Origin: an uncultured Oscillospiraceae bacterium
GTDB taxonomy: Bacteria > Bacillota > Clostridia > Oscillospirales > Acutalibacteraceae
Direction: 5' to 3'
NCBI GenBank assembly: GCA_902478605.1
Contig: CABSLQ010000032.1
Span: forward strand, 1 to 35,291
DNA: 35,291 nt
The notes under the pieces: generated by a model
Database searches by the model: none
The model's input: the letters and a program-made list of their open reading frames with translations, nothing else
Told to the model about the DNA's origin: nothing
Program-made: the position numbers and the translations under genes
Shown here: piece after piece, positions 24,935 to 33,188 of the stretch
Layout of the letters: each line of letters begins with the position of its first letter
Position numbering within the stretch: position 1 is the first letter of the stretch

Positions 24935-25897
24935 GTGACAATTGCTGAAATCAAGGAAAAGCTCAGCCAGGAACGTGGCTTCGGTTCCCGGTACCCTGCA
25001 CGGATTATTTTCGTCGAGAACCTTGACGACTATTCTGCGCTTGAGCATCAGTTGAAGGGTATCTGCGATGTCACGATAAATGTGGCCGATTTTTGCCGTG
25101 CGCCAGATACTGTCCCTCAATTTGACCAGATTAAGAACAAGTTGAAGGAATGCGAGGGACAGCAGGTTTTGCTACTCTCTGTTGGTGAATACCTACGTTT
25201 GTGCACGAAACGTGAATTAAATCCTGACCGTCGCCAGTTCAGAGCATTTTGGGAAACGCAGCAACCGGAAGCGTCCAAGACCAGAGTTATCATTCCCGTT
25301 TTCAATTGTAGAGATATCTTTGACCGGATTATCGGAGCAATTGATGAGCGCCAAGAAGATTATGTCTGGACGCTCGATTCTGCGCCATCGGTTGAAAACT
25401 ATACTGTATCTGTATATTCCCCTAAATTCAAGGATGCCATTAATCCGGATGCAGATAATTTGACCTCATGGTTCCGGGACTGGCAGATAATTCTTAGAAG
25501 AAATGTGCCCTGTTCAGTCGTGACCATGCAGTATGGGAATGTCGAAACAGCCTATGGTACCGTCAATATTAAGCCCATTGATAGCCCATTCAGATATCTT
25601 TTGGACATTTTGGCGGACGGCAATCTACTAGTTGAAAAATGGCAAAGCAATGACTTCTGGAGCAGCGTTGTTAATTGTACCTCACATTATGCGGCAAAGA
25701 CGGCATCGTTTGATAAAGTCGTACTCGATGCATTGAATGTCAATGAGTTTGACTTTGTTTCTGTTGCGGCAAGATGGGAAACTCTGAACGATTTTCAGAA
25801 GAATCTTGTTTGGCTCTGGTATAGGGTATATCCGACCGATGAGTACTATAGTTATGCTTGCAAAAAGGCATTACCCCCTTGTTCCTACATGAGCTAA
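24935..25897 (+). pseudogene. pglZ: PglZ phosphatase, BREX type-4-like, N-terminal fragment
   Basis: A 320-aa fragment starting at GTG 24935 with gaggagg upstream. The N-terminus (SRYPARIIFVENLDDYSAL, VLLLSVGEYLRLC, RVIIPVFNCRDIFDRII) matches what I recall of BREX type-4 PglZ proteins, alkaline-phosphatase-superfamily components of BREX phage defence. The frame stops at 25,897 after YYSYACKKA, and the downstream part of the family continues in another frame (next entry), so the gene is broken. The middle part that should carry the nucleophile and first metal ligands is missing. Confidence 0.6.
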
Positions 25898-26343
25898 AAG
25901 TACGGGGCATTGTTCCGGAATCCGTAAAACTAGCCACTGCGCTTCTACCTACAGAGACAGAATATAATCACCAATGGGATGAACACGACCCTATGGCAAT
26001 TAAGTGGGATAGACTGGATTCCTTCTCTCATAAGGGGATGCCAGATGACAAAAGCTATTACTCCTGCATTGTTCATCAACTTTCCGTATTTTCTGATGCT
26101 GCTAAGAAGGTTGAAGAGCTCTTGGAGAACCACGAGTATGTAGTTGTGACTGGAGACCACGGAAGCAGTCGTTTTGCAGCACTCGCATTTCATCAGGAAA
26201 ATGTTATCCCAATTTCTGCTCCCAAAAAGTCAACCGTTCGTAGCTTTGGAAGGTTTTGTGAGCTTGATGATAATACTGGTGATATCATCGCTTTGCCACA
26301 CACGGTCTTATATCCAAGGGGTCAAGATCGGCAATGCCTTTAA
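25858..26343 (+). pseudogene. pglZ: PglZ phosphatase, C-terminal domain fragment
   Basis: The frame from 25858 (first codon TTG, no ribosome site) continues the PglZ gene in a different phase. It carries the metal-binding core VVVTGDHGSSRFAALAFH, typical of PglZ domains. Overlap with the first fragment and the missing middle indicate an internal deletion that also shifted the frame. Family-like sequence ends at about LPHTVLYPRG (26,320), where the reading continues for seven codons into excisionase DNA. No brxL gene, the usual last gene of type-4 loci, follows. Confidence 0.6.
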
Positions 26344-26407
26344 GATTCCAAAAGTGAATGTCATTAACTATGTGATGGAAGAAAGGAGGGAGAAAAATGC
26401 AAGTTGA
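26321..26407 (+). pseudogene. Last 28 codons of an excisionase
   Basis: One frame reads VKIGNAFKIPKVNVINYVME, the usual end of the small helix-turn-helix excisionase of Clostridia integrative elements, and terminates at TGA 26405-26407, overlapping the ATPase start by 11 nt as in intact elements. The DNA-binding start of the gene has been replaced by pglZ sequence. Confidence 0.65.
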
Positions 26408-27218
26408 AAAACTCAAGACCATAGATGCGGACACGCTTTTGACAACACCGCTTCATAAAACTTTGTTTGTGGTGGAGGGGTTAATCCCGCAGGGACTTAG
26501 TGTTCTGTCAGGCTCCAGCAAAATCGGAAAGAGCTGGCTTATGTTGTGGCTTGGTATCCAGGTTGCAAGAGGAAATCCCGTATGGGAGTTTAAAACCCAC
26601 AAGTGTGATGTGCTGTATCTCTGTTTGGAAGATACCTACGCCCGCATTCAAAGCAGGCTGTATCAATTGACCGATGAAGCGCCATCAGAATTGCGAATTG
26701 CCACAACGAGCTATCAGATCGGATGTGGTCTGGAACAGCAGATCAAGCAGTATCTCGCCGATTATCCGATGACAAAGCTTGTGATTATCGACACCTTTCA
26801 AAAGGTGCGGGAATCCAAAAGCATAAGCGGGAAAAACGGAATGTATGCGGGTGACTATGACGATATATCCGCACTAAAAGGTATTTCCGATCTGTACGGA
26901 ATAGCGGTGGTTGTTGTTCATCATGTTCGCAAGCTGAGAGATGCAAACGATCCATTTAACGAAGTGACCGGCTCCACGGGAATTACTGGTGCAGCGGATA
27001 CAAGCTTTATTTTAAAGCGCAGCCGTTCCAGTGAAACCGGTACGCTGCTTGCGACAGGTCGTGACATTGCGTATCAGGAGCTGACCTTGAAGTTTAACAA
27101 AGACTCGCATTTGTGGGAGCTTGTGGAGCGAAAGGATATGCGGACTGAAATGGGACGCTATCGACTTCGAACGAGGAACGTTGACAGTGAAACGAACGGT
27201 CACTTCTATTCAGCTTGA
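26397..27218 (+). pseudogene. RepA-like AAA/RecA-fold ATPase, 3' truncated
   Basis: A 273-aa frame. Walker A is GSSKIGKS (residues 39-46) and Walker B is KLVIIDTF (Asp132), followed by VVVVHHVRK, all typical of the AAA_25/RepA-type hexameric ATPases encoded next to excisionases in integrative elements, where they probably act in element replication or processing. Family-like sequence ends near WELVERKD (about 27,130); the last 25-30 residues are out-of-frame reading of an integrase gene. The ATG has gaaaggaggg 6 nt upstream. The core is intact, so weak function cannot be excluded. Confidence 0.8.
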
Positions 27219-30200
27219 TGGAAAAACCCAGATGATCGAACAGGAGTCGGCTAAAACAAAATCCAGTATGCGCACACTTCCCCTTGTGGGCAGTTTCAAA
27301 GAGTATTTTCAAAAGGTGAAAGAAGCGCAGGCATTGAACAAAAAGGTTTGCGGTAACTGCTACAACTACGAATACAGCTTTAATAATACGCTGCTCATTG
27401 CCATGCAGGGCGGCAGTATGGTAAAGGGCTACCGGCAATGGGAAAAGGAATTTGACCGCCATGTAAAGCCCGGTGAAAAGGCAATCAAAATCATTGCCCC
27501 CGCGCCCTACAAAATAAAAAAGCTGGAAAACGTACTTGACCCGGAAACCAAACAGCCTGTTTTGGATAAGAACGGGCAGCCTGTAACCGAAGAAAAGGAA
27601 ATCACCATACCAAATTACAAGGTTGTTTCCGTCTTTGACGTATCGCAGACAGAGGGAAAGGAACTGCCGGAACTGGGTGTTTCCGAACTGCTTGGCGACG
27701 TGAAAAATTATGAGGATTTTTTTGCAGCCTTAAAACGTACTTCTCCCTTTGAGGTTAGCTTGGAGCCGTTGGAGGCGGGGGTAAACGGACGTTGCCTTTA
27801 CGACGAACGCCGCATACAGATTGATGATAAAATGGGCGAACTGCAAACCATAAAAACGACTGTTCACGAAATCGCCCATGCCATGCTGCACGATTTAGAC
27901 CGGGACGCGCCGGAACGCCCTGACCGCAGCACCCGCGAGGTGCAAGCGGAAAGCGTCGCCTATACCGTTTGCCAGTATTACGGGCTGGATACGTCGGATT
28001 ACTCTTTCGGCTATATTGCCGAATGGCATAGCGGACGGGAACTTGCCGAACTCAAAAGCTCTCTTGAAACTGTCCGCAGCACCGCCGCTACGCTCATTGA
28101 AACCATTGACGGGCATTTTGCAGAAATCCAAAAGGAACGGGAGCAGCAAAAAGAAACGCAGGCAAGCCTTGACCCGGCTATCCAGCCCGTCGTTACGGTG
28201 GTATGGAGCGAAAGCAACGAGCTACAAGACGGTATCAAGCTGCCCCTTTCCCTCGCAAATGAGATTTTCCGAAGCCTTGACGCCGCAAAACTGAACGAAA
28301 GAGGATATGACAAAACAAAGTTTGAAATTGACTACACCTTAAACGGCGAAGCGAGCCATTATGAAGGGCAACAGGATTTGGGCGACGGGGACGGTTCTTT
28401 GATTGAACATATCGAGAATTTCCACACCGGGTATATACAGAACGAGGAATATAAAAGCCGGTTGCTTCAAAACGACGGGCAGGAGGCTATGGAACAGACG
28501 ATTGCAGGGCATGAGCAAGTTGTAAACGAGATTGTTCCGTATCTCAAACTACATGATAGTCTTTCCCAAATGGAGCAGGCCGCAGGACAGGCCATGCGCG
28601 AAGCGGATAATCTTACCCCGGCGCAAACCGCCTATTATGAAGCTCTGCAACAGTATGTGGACGATAGCCGGGCTATGCTAAACCAAGGCAATTATGCCTT
28701 GCCCGCCGCCCCGCGCCTTTCCGATTTTGAGCCGGAGTTGCAGGAATACCAGCAGCACGTTATGGACGAGATTACACAGGAGGCCGCCAGCGCAGGTATG
28801 ACGGTGGAGGAATACGCGGCAAACGGCTATGAGCCGCGCACCCCCGTACCGGAAACACCCGTATTTGATAATCTACCGCCCGAACAACAGCAAGCCCTTT
28901 CCGATACGGTAAAGGACACGCTGCAAATGCTTATTGACGCAGATATAGCGGCACACGGCGAAGTTACGGACGGTACCCTTGAAGCGATTGCAGTACAGGG
29001 CTATTCCTACCGCGACGGGCAGCTTGAAAAACAGACGGACGAGCCGCAGCCTACGGAAGAACCGCAGCCCGCCGCCCCCTATTATGCAATCAATGAGAAC
29101 GCAGCCCGGCGAGCAAAGGAGATGAACAGTTTTGACGACTACAAGCCGGGCAGCGCGACGGCTGCATACCGCCGCTATGTAGATGAAGCCGTACAGCTTG
29201 CCGAGCGTCAAAAAGCGCGGGTAGACCCCATGTACCATGACAAAATCGACAGTCTGCTTGATACCTATGCCCGGAAACTTGCGGCGAATATGAACGCGAG
29301 CTATTCCATTGAGGCGCGTGTACCGTCTATTATGATTTCCGGGGGCGGCAATTTCCCCGTCCGGCAGAAAGAAAAGCAGAACGCGGCGCGGGACAGGAAT
29401 ATGCAGGAATGGCAGTACATACAAGGCTTGCTTGATAAAATCCGCAGTACAGGCATGGGCGGTATCAGCGCAGACGACCCGCAGGCGGTTCAAAAGTTAG
29501 AGAAGAAACTGGAAAGCCTGACAAAAGCGCAGGAAAACATGAAAGCCATAAATGCCTATTACCGCAAGCATAAGAGCCTTGACGGTTGCCCCCTTGTTTC
29601 GCCGGAACAGGCGCAGCGGCTTATATCGGGAATGGAGCATTACGACAGAGCGCCCTATCCCGCATGGGCTTTATCCAACAACAGCGCAGAAATACGCCGT
29701 TTGAAAAACCGTATTGCGGATTTATCCAAAAAGCAAGCGATAGGCTTTGTAGGTTGGGAATTTGAGGGCGGCAAGGTAGAAGCGAATACAACGGATAACC
29801 GTTTGCAAATCTTCTTTGATGAAAAGCCGGACGCAGTAATACGGGAAGAACTCAAAGGGAATGGCTTTCGCTGGTCGCCCCGTGCGGAAGCGTGGCAGCG
29901 GCAGCTAAACGACAACGCCTATTATGCCGCAAACCATATCAAAGCCATTCAGCCCCTTACAGGTGAACAACCCACCGAGCTATTGCGGGCGCATATCCGG
30001 CAGCAAAAAGCCGCTTTACAAAAGAAGCCCGCGCCGGATATGGATATGCCGCCACAGCCGGAACCCCCTATGCCTGACCCGTCAATCAGCTTGAAAAATA
30101 TGCAGGATTACGGTTATTCGTGGGACGGTATGCTTCCCTTGCGGCGGGCAACCGCCGAAAAGCTGTTTTCACAGGATATGGGGATATTCTGTATTTATGA

Positions 30201-31176
30201 GGACGGTACGGAAAGAGCCGTTTCAAACCTTGACGATTTACGGCAGCACGCAGAAAAAGGCGGTATATTCGGCGTAAACAAGGAAGATTGGAACGCCTAT
30301 TGCGAATATGCCGCTATGAAACAGGAATTGCAGGAAAATGAACCGTCAAAGGAAGCCCTTTTACTCTACGGCAAAGAGGACAGTTTTGGGATATATCAGC
30401 TAAAGCAAGGGAACGAAACGCGGGACTTGCGTTTTGAGCCTTATGACCGCCTGCAGGCGGCAGGGCACACCGTTGACCCGGCAAACTACACCCTTGTTTA
30501 TACCGCGCCCCTAACGCCGGGAACTTCCCTTGAAGATATTTTTACCCGGTTTAATATCGACCACCCGGAAGACTTTACAGGGCATAGCCTTTCCGTTTCG
30601 GACGTTGTGGTGCTTCATCAGAACGGCAAGACTACCGCCCACTATGTAGACAGCGTGGGCTATCGGCAAGTACCGGAATTTTTGCAAGAGCAGCAAAAAG
30701 CACTGGTGCCGGACGAGCATACCACGGGTGAAACTATCCGAACGCCGCGCGGAATGTTCCATATAACCGCTATGACCCCCGACCAGATGAAAGCGGCGGG
30801 CTATGGCGTTCATCATACGTCGGAGGACGGGCAGTATCTCATTATGACGGACAACACACGGGCGTTTGCAGTAGCGGCGCAGCCGGAAAGAGAGAACCCC
30901 CTAAAACACGTGGAGGATATTATTGAGCAGAACGACAACAGCTTTGACGGTATCATTAACAACACGCCGCAGACCCCTACCGTTGCAGAACTGGAACAAA
31001 AAGCAAAGGCTGGTGAACCGATTTCACTTGTTGACCTTGCAAATGCCATAAAAGCCGACAAGGAAGCGCAGCCGGAAAAGAAACCGTCTATTCGAGCGCA
31101 GCTTAAAGCGGACAAAGAAAAGGCCGCCCCGAAAAGGGAAGCGGCAAAATCTAAAAATCACGATTTGGAGGTATAG
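27121..31176 (+). CDS. Large mobile-element protein: ArdC-like/metallopeptidase, YodL and DUF4316, fused to integrase fragment
   Basis: A 1,351-codon frame with first start TTG 27121. Residues 3 to about 83 are integrase remnant. The element protein begins at about SFNNTLLIAMQ (residue 86): an ArdC-type N-domain (VKGYRQWEKEF, GEKAIKIIAPAPYK), a zinc peptidase motif HEIAH (residues 249-253), long helical and Gln/Glu-rich segments, a conserved mobile-element region (FVGWEFEGGKVEAN, GNGFRWSPRAEAWQR), a YodL domain from about 1087 (DSFGIYQLKQG, RFEPYDRLQAAG) and a DUF4316-like end from 1259 (NPLKHVEDIIEQND). ArdC-like proteins counter host restriction during transfer. The native 5' end, perhaps 50-60 codons, is lost. 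A hybrid protein could still be made. Confidence 0.82.
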   Translation: MWSERICGLKWDAIDFERGTLTVKRTVTSIQLDGKTQMIEQESAKTKSSMRTLPLVGSFKEYFQKVKEAQALNKKVCGNCYNYEYSFNNTLLIAMQGGSMVKGYRQWEKEFDRHVKPGEKAIKIIAPAPYKIKKLENVLDPETKQPVLDKNGQPVTEEKEITIPNYKVVSVFDVSQTEGKELPELGVSELLGDVKNYEDFFAALKRTSPFEVSLEPLEAGVNGRCLYDERRIQIDDKMGELQTIKTTVHEIAHAMLHDLDRDAPERPDRSTREVQAESVAYTVCQYYGLDTSDYSFGYIAEWHSGRELAELKSSLETVRSTAATLIETIDGHFAEIQKEREQQKETQASLDPAIQPVVTVVWSESNELQDGIKLPLSLANEIFRSLDAAKLNERGYDKTKFEIDYTLNGEASHYEGQQDLGDGDGSLIEHIENFHTGYIQNEEYKSRLLQNDGQEAMEQTIAGHEQVVNEIVPYLKLHDSLSQMEQAAGQAMREADNLTPAQTAYYEALQQYVDDSRAMLNQGNYALPAAPRLSDFEPELQEYQQHVMDEITQEAASAGMTVEEYAANGYEPRTPVPETPVFDNLPPEQQQALSDTVKDTLQMLIDADIAAHGEVTDGTLEAIAVQGYSYRDGQLEKQTDEPQPTEEPQPAAPYYAINENAARRAKEMNSFDDYKPGSATAAYRRYVDEAVQLAERQKARVDPMYHDKIDSLLDTYARKLAANMNASYSIEARVPSIMISGGGNFPVRQKEKQNAARDRNMQEWQYIQGLLDKIRSTGMGGISADDPQAVQKLEKKLESLTKAQENMKAINAYYRKHKSLDGCPLVSPEQAQRLISGMEHYDRAPYPAWALSNNSAEIRRLKNRIADLSKKQAIGFVGWEFEGGKVEANTTDNRLQIFFDEKPDAVIREELKGNGFRWSPRAEAWQRQLNDNAYYAANHIKAIQPLTGEQPTELLRAHIRQQKAALQKKPAPDMDMPPQPEPPMPDPSISLKNMQDYGYSWDGMLPLRRATAEKLFSQDMGIFCIYEDGTERAVSNLDDLRQHAEKGGIFGVNKEDWNAYCEYAAMKQELQENEPSKEALLLYGKEDSFGIYQLKQGNETRDLRFEPYDRLQAAGHTVDPANYTLVYTAPLTPGTSLEDIFTRFNIDHPEDFTGHSLSVSDVVVLHQNGKTTAHYVDSVGYRQVPEFLQEQQKALVPDEHTTGETIRTPRGMFHITAMTPDQMKAAGYGVHHTSEDGQYLIMTDNTRAFAVAAQPERENPLKHVEDIIEQNDNSFDGIINNTPQTPTVAELEQKAKAGEPISLVDLANAIKADKEAQPEKKPSIRAQLKADKEKAAPKREAAKSKNHDLEV
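27127..27369 (+). pseudogene. Internal fragment of a Tn916-type tyrosine integrase
   Basis: About 80 residues are recognisable: ERICGLKWDAIDFERGTL, TVKRTVTS, then AKTKSSMRTLPL (with the catalytic-strand Lys region). The preceding GLRRSE with the first catalytic Arg and the downstream His-Arg and Tyr motifs are absent. It cannot be active. It is embedded in the start of the large open frame 27121-31176. Confidence 0.8.
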
Positions 31177-31178
31177 GC

Positions 31179-31385
31179 ATGAGGAACTTTACCATTGAAG
31201 AAATTAACCTTTTGAGCATTTACGACGAGGACGGCAAACAGGGCTTTGCCGAGAATATCAACGCCGCGCTGCCTTATATGGACGAGGATATGCGGGAGCT
31301 TGCAAGGCGTACTCTTTCCAAAGTGGAGGCTTTGAGCGAGGAAGAATATGCCGGGCTTGCTGCATTAGCCGCCGACGAGGTATGA
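31179..31385 (+). CDS. Transposon-transfer assisting protein (TTRAP family)
   Basis: A 68-aa protein matching the TTRAP family: FTIEEINLLSIYD at the N-terminus and MDEDMRELARRTLSKVEAL in the middle. The family is found in conjugative transposons of Clostridia; its mechanism is unknown. It starts 2 bp after the YodL/DUF4316 gene, with ttggaggt upstream, and its stop overlaps the next start (ATGA). Confidence 0.85.
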   Translation: MRNFTIEEINLLSIYDEDGKQGFAENINAALPYMDEDMRELARRTLSKVEALSEEEYAGLAALAADEV

Positions 31386-31747
31386 GCGAGCGAAAGCGGC
31401 TGACGCCGCAGCAAAGCCGAAAAGTGAACAGCCTTATTAAGAAAACGTGTTGCAACTGTATTGACGGGAATTGCATTTTACTGGACGACGGGGAGCCTTG
31501 CGTATGCCCGCAGCTTATTTCCTACTCCTTGCTTTGCAAATGGTTTTGTGCCGCCGTACTTCCCGCCGACAAGTTGTTTTATGCCGAGTTATACCGACAG
31601 GAGGGCAAGCGGCGGTGTACGGTGTGCGGCGCGGCCTTTGCGTCCAGCTCTAATAATGTCAAATACTGCCCGGACTGCCGGGGGCGCGTTACCCGCAGAC
31701 AAGCCGCCGAGCGTATGCGAAAAAAGCGCAGCAAGGTTACGCAGTAG
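31382..31747 (+). CDS. Cys-rich VLP domain protein
   Basis: A 121-aa basic protein. The N-terminal part is the Cys-rich VLP domain (CCNCIDGNC, CVCPQL, CKWFCAAVLPADK); the C-terminal part adds a zinc-ribbon-like CTVCGAAF with YCPDC and a Lys/Arg-rich tail suited to nucleic-acid binding. The family is typical of conjugative elements beside TTRAP genes. Its ATG overlaps the TTRAP stop codon. Confidence 0.85.
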   Translation: MSERKRLTPQQSRKVNSLIKKTCCNCIDGNCILLDDGEPCVCPQLISYSLLCKWFCAAVLPADKLFYAELYRQEGKRRCTVCGAAFASSSNNVKYCPDCRGRVTRRQAAERMRKKRSKVTQ

Positions 31748-31872
31748 AGGCAAAAAAAGCCTTGTGCCGTGCGATTTCGCAGACGCAAAAAATACAAAGC
31801 AAGGGATTGATACTTATTCCCGCAAAAGTAGCGTTCTACTCCGTAACAAATAGCTGAAACTGTACCCATAAG

Positions 31873-31920
31873 AAAACGGGGCGCGGTGCCATTCATTGGC
31901 TACCGCGCCCCGTTCTTTTA
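31873..31920 (+). terminator. Hairpin terminator, twin copy 1
   Basis: A 13-bp stem (31875-31887 with 31902-31914) extended by gcc/ggc inside, with loop attcatt, is preceded by A's and followed by ttctttta. It closes the YodL-TTRAP-VLP operon and resembles the hairpin at 33143-33178. Confidence 0.85.
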
Positions 31921-31949
31921 TGGAAATAAATGCTTTAATATGTTATAAT
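31921..31949 (+). promoter_or_regulatory. Extended -10 promoter of the AlbA_2 gene
   Basis: TGGAAA (31921-31926), 17-bp spacer, TATAAT (31944-31949) preceded by TGT. It lies directly after the terminator, making the AlbA_2 gene an independent unit. Confidence 0.7.
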
Positions 31950-31980
31950 AAATTCTACAAAGAGCGTCTAATGAAATGAG

Positions 31981-33129
31981 ATGAAATTTATGTCAAGGTT
32001 TCAATATTATACAATGGAAAAACTTATTCGCTTTTTTTTGGAGCAAGGTAAAGAGGGCGAATGTTGGGATTTTAAGCAGGAATGGCACGATAAAACCGAA
32101 GATTTGATTAAAGATATAATTTGCTTTGCAAATACCGTCCATGACGAAAATTGTTATTTAATATTTGGCGTTTCAGATGACCTAGAAATTACAGGTATGA
32201 CAAAAGAACGGCGAAAACAGGCTTGTATTATAGATGCAATATCCCACCTATCCTTTGCAGGTGATAATTACCCTAAAATATCTGTTGAAACAATCAAATA
32301 CGAAGGTGTTGACCTTGATATATTGGTGATATACAACACGGATAAAACCCCCATATATTTGAAAAAGACTTACGGGAATATGCGCGAAGGGTGCATATAC
32401 TTACGAACTGGTGATAAAAACACACCGAATAATGGAAACGCTGATATTTCCGACATAGAAAATCTTTGGAGAAAACGATTAGGTTTAACCAAACCACCGT
32501 TAGAGTATATTTATGACCGTATGCACAATAAGTTGGAATGGGTTGATAGTGAATATACTTTTTATAATATTTTTAAGCCTGAATATACTATTGAAGTCAT
32601 AAGCGAAGAAGGAGACGATAGAGAAACTGACGAATTTTATTCCTACGCTATGGCAAATGAAAAAACGTCTTTTCAGACATTAAATATAAAGTATCAAAAC
32701 ACTATATTAGACAGTTATCAAACAGTCGTTTTAGATAGTGGACGGTTACATATTCCCGTACCAGAATGGGGATATATTTGCCATGATAAATACGGTCAAA
32801 GCAAATATTGTTACAAATATTATGTTGCCGGAAGTAAGCGTTATCGTGTATTTACCTTTCTTTATAATCGTGGAAATGACGAGGAACACTACGCCTATGA
32901 TAATCTAAAAAATGTTGTACTGTTTTTCTTTTCTGATGAAGAACGCATAGCATTTGAAGTTTATTTAGAGGGACATCAAGATTTGGTAACTGAAAAAATA
33001 GAAAGCGTTGATAGATACGATTATATCAACACAGGAAATGAAAATAAAACAGCTCTTTATAAAGAGCGATTACGGACAGGGATTACACTAAACCAGTTAC
33101 TTGTCGAATGGCGAAATTCTAAAAAATAG
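31981..33129 (+). CDS. Schlafen AlbA_2 domain protein, putative defence cargo
   Basis: A 382-aa protein. Residues about 10-150 form an AlbA_2 (Schlafen-like) domain: ECWDFKQEWH, LIKDIICFANT, YLIFGVSDD and a GCIYLRTGDKN end. AlbA_2 domains bind nucleic acid or nucleotides and often occur in phage-defence genes and regulators. The C-terminal ~230 residues are rich in aromatic and acidic residues and I cannot assign them. The gene is strongly AT-rich compared with its flanks, has its own promoter and terminator, and so looks like a recently acquired cargo gene. The ATG at 31981 has only a weak ribosome site; ATG 31990 is an alternative. Confidence 0.75.
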   Translation: MKFMSRFQYYTMEKLIRFFLEQGKEGECWDFKQEWHDKTEDLIKDIICFANTVHDENCYLIFGVSDDLEITGMTKERRKQACIIDAISHLSFAGDNYPKISVETIKYEGVDLDILVIYNTDKTPIYLKKTYGNMREGCIYLRTGDKNTPNNGNADISDIENLWRKRLGLTKPPLEYIYDRMHNKLEWVDSEYTFYNIFKPEYTIEVISEEGDDRETDEFYSYAMANEKTSFQTLNIKYQNTILDSYQTVVLDSGRLHIPVPEWGYICHDKYGQSKYCYKYYVAGSKRYRVFTFLYNRGNDEEHYAYDNLKNVVLFFFSDEERIAFEVYLEGHQDLVTEKIESVDRYDYINTGNENKTALYKERLRTGITLNQLLVEWRNSKK

Positions 33130-33140
33130 TCGTGAAAAAT

Positions 33141-33188
33141 AACAGGGCGCGGCACCATTTATTGGCTGCCGCACCCTGATTTTTTATA
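33141..33188. terminator. Hairpin terminator, twin copy 2, bidirectional
   Basis: A 12-bp stem (33143-33154 with 33167-33178) is followed by a T-run on the plus strand and preceded by A-rich sequence that serves the minus strand. One position is a C-A mismatch on the plus strand but a G-U pair in minus-strand RNA. It separates the AlbA_2 gene from a convergent gene. Confidence 0.82.

Noticed and set aside
23399..26343. A working BREX system
   Set aside because: The ATPase lacks its Walker region, pglZ is broken, and neither brxL nor a methylase-type partner is in the window.
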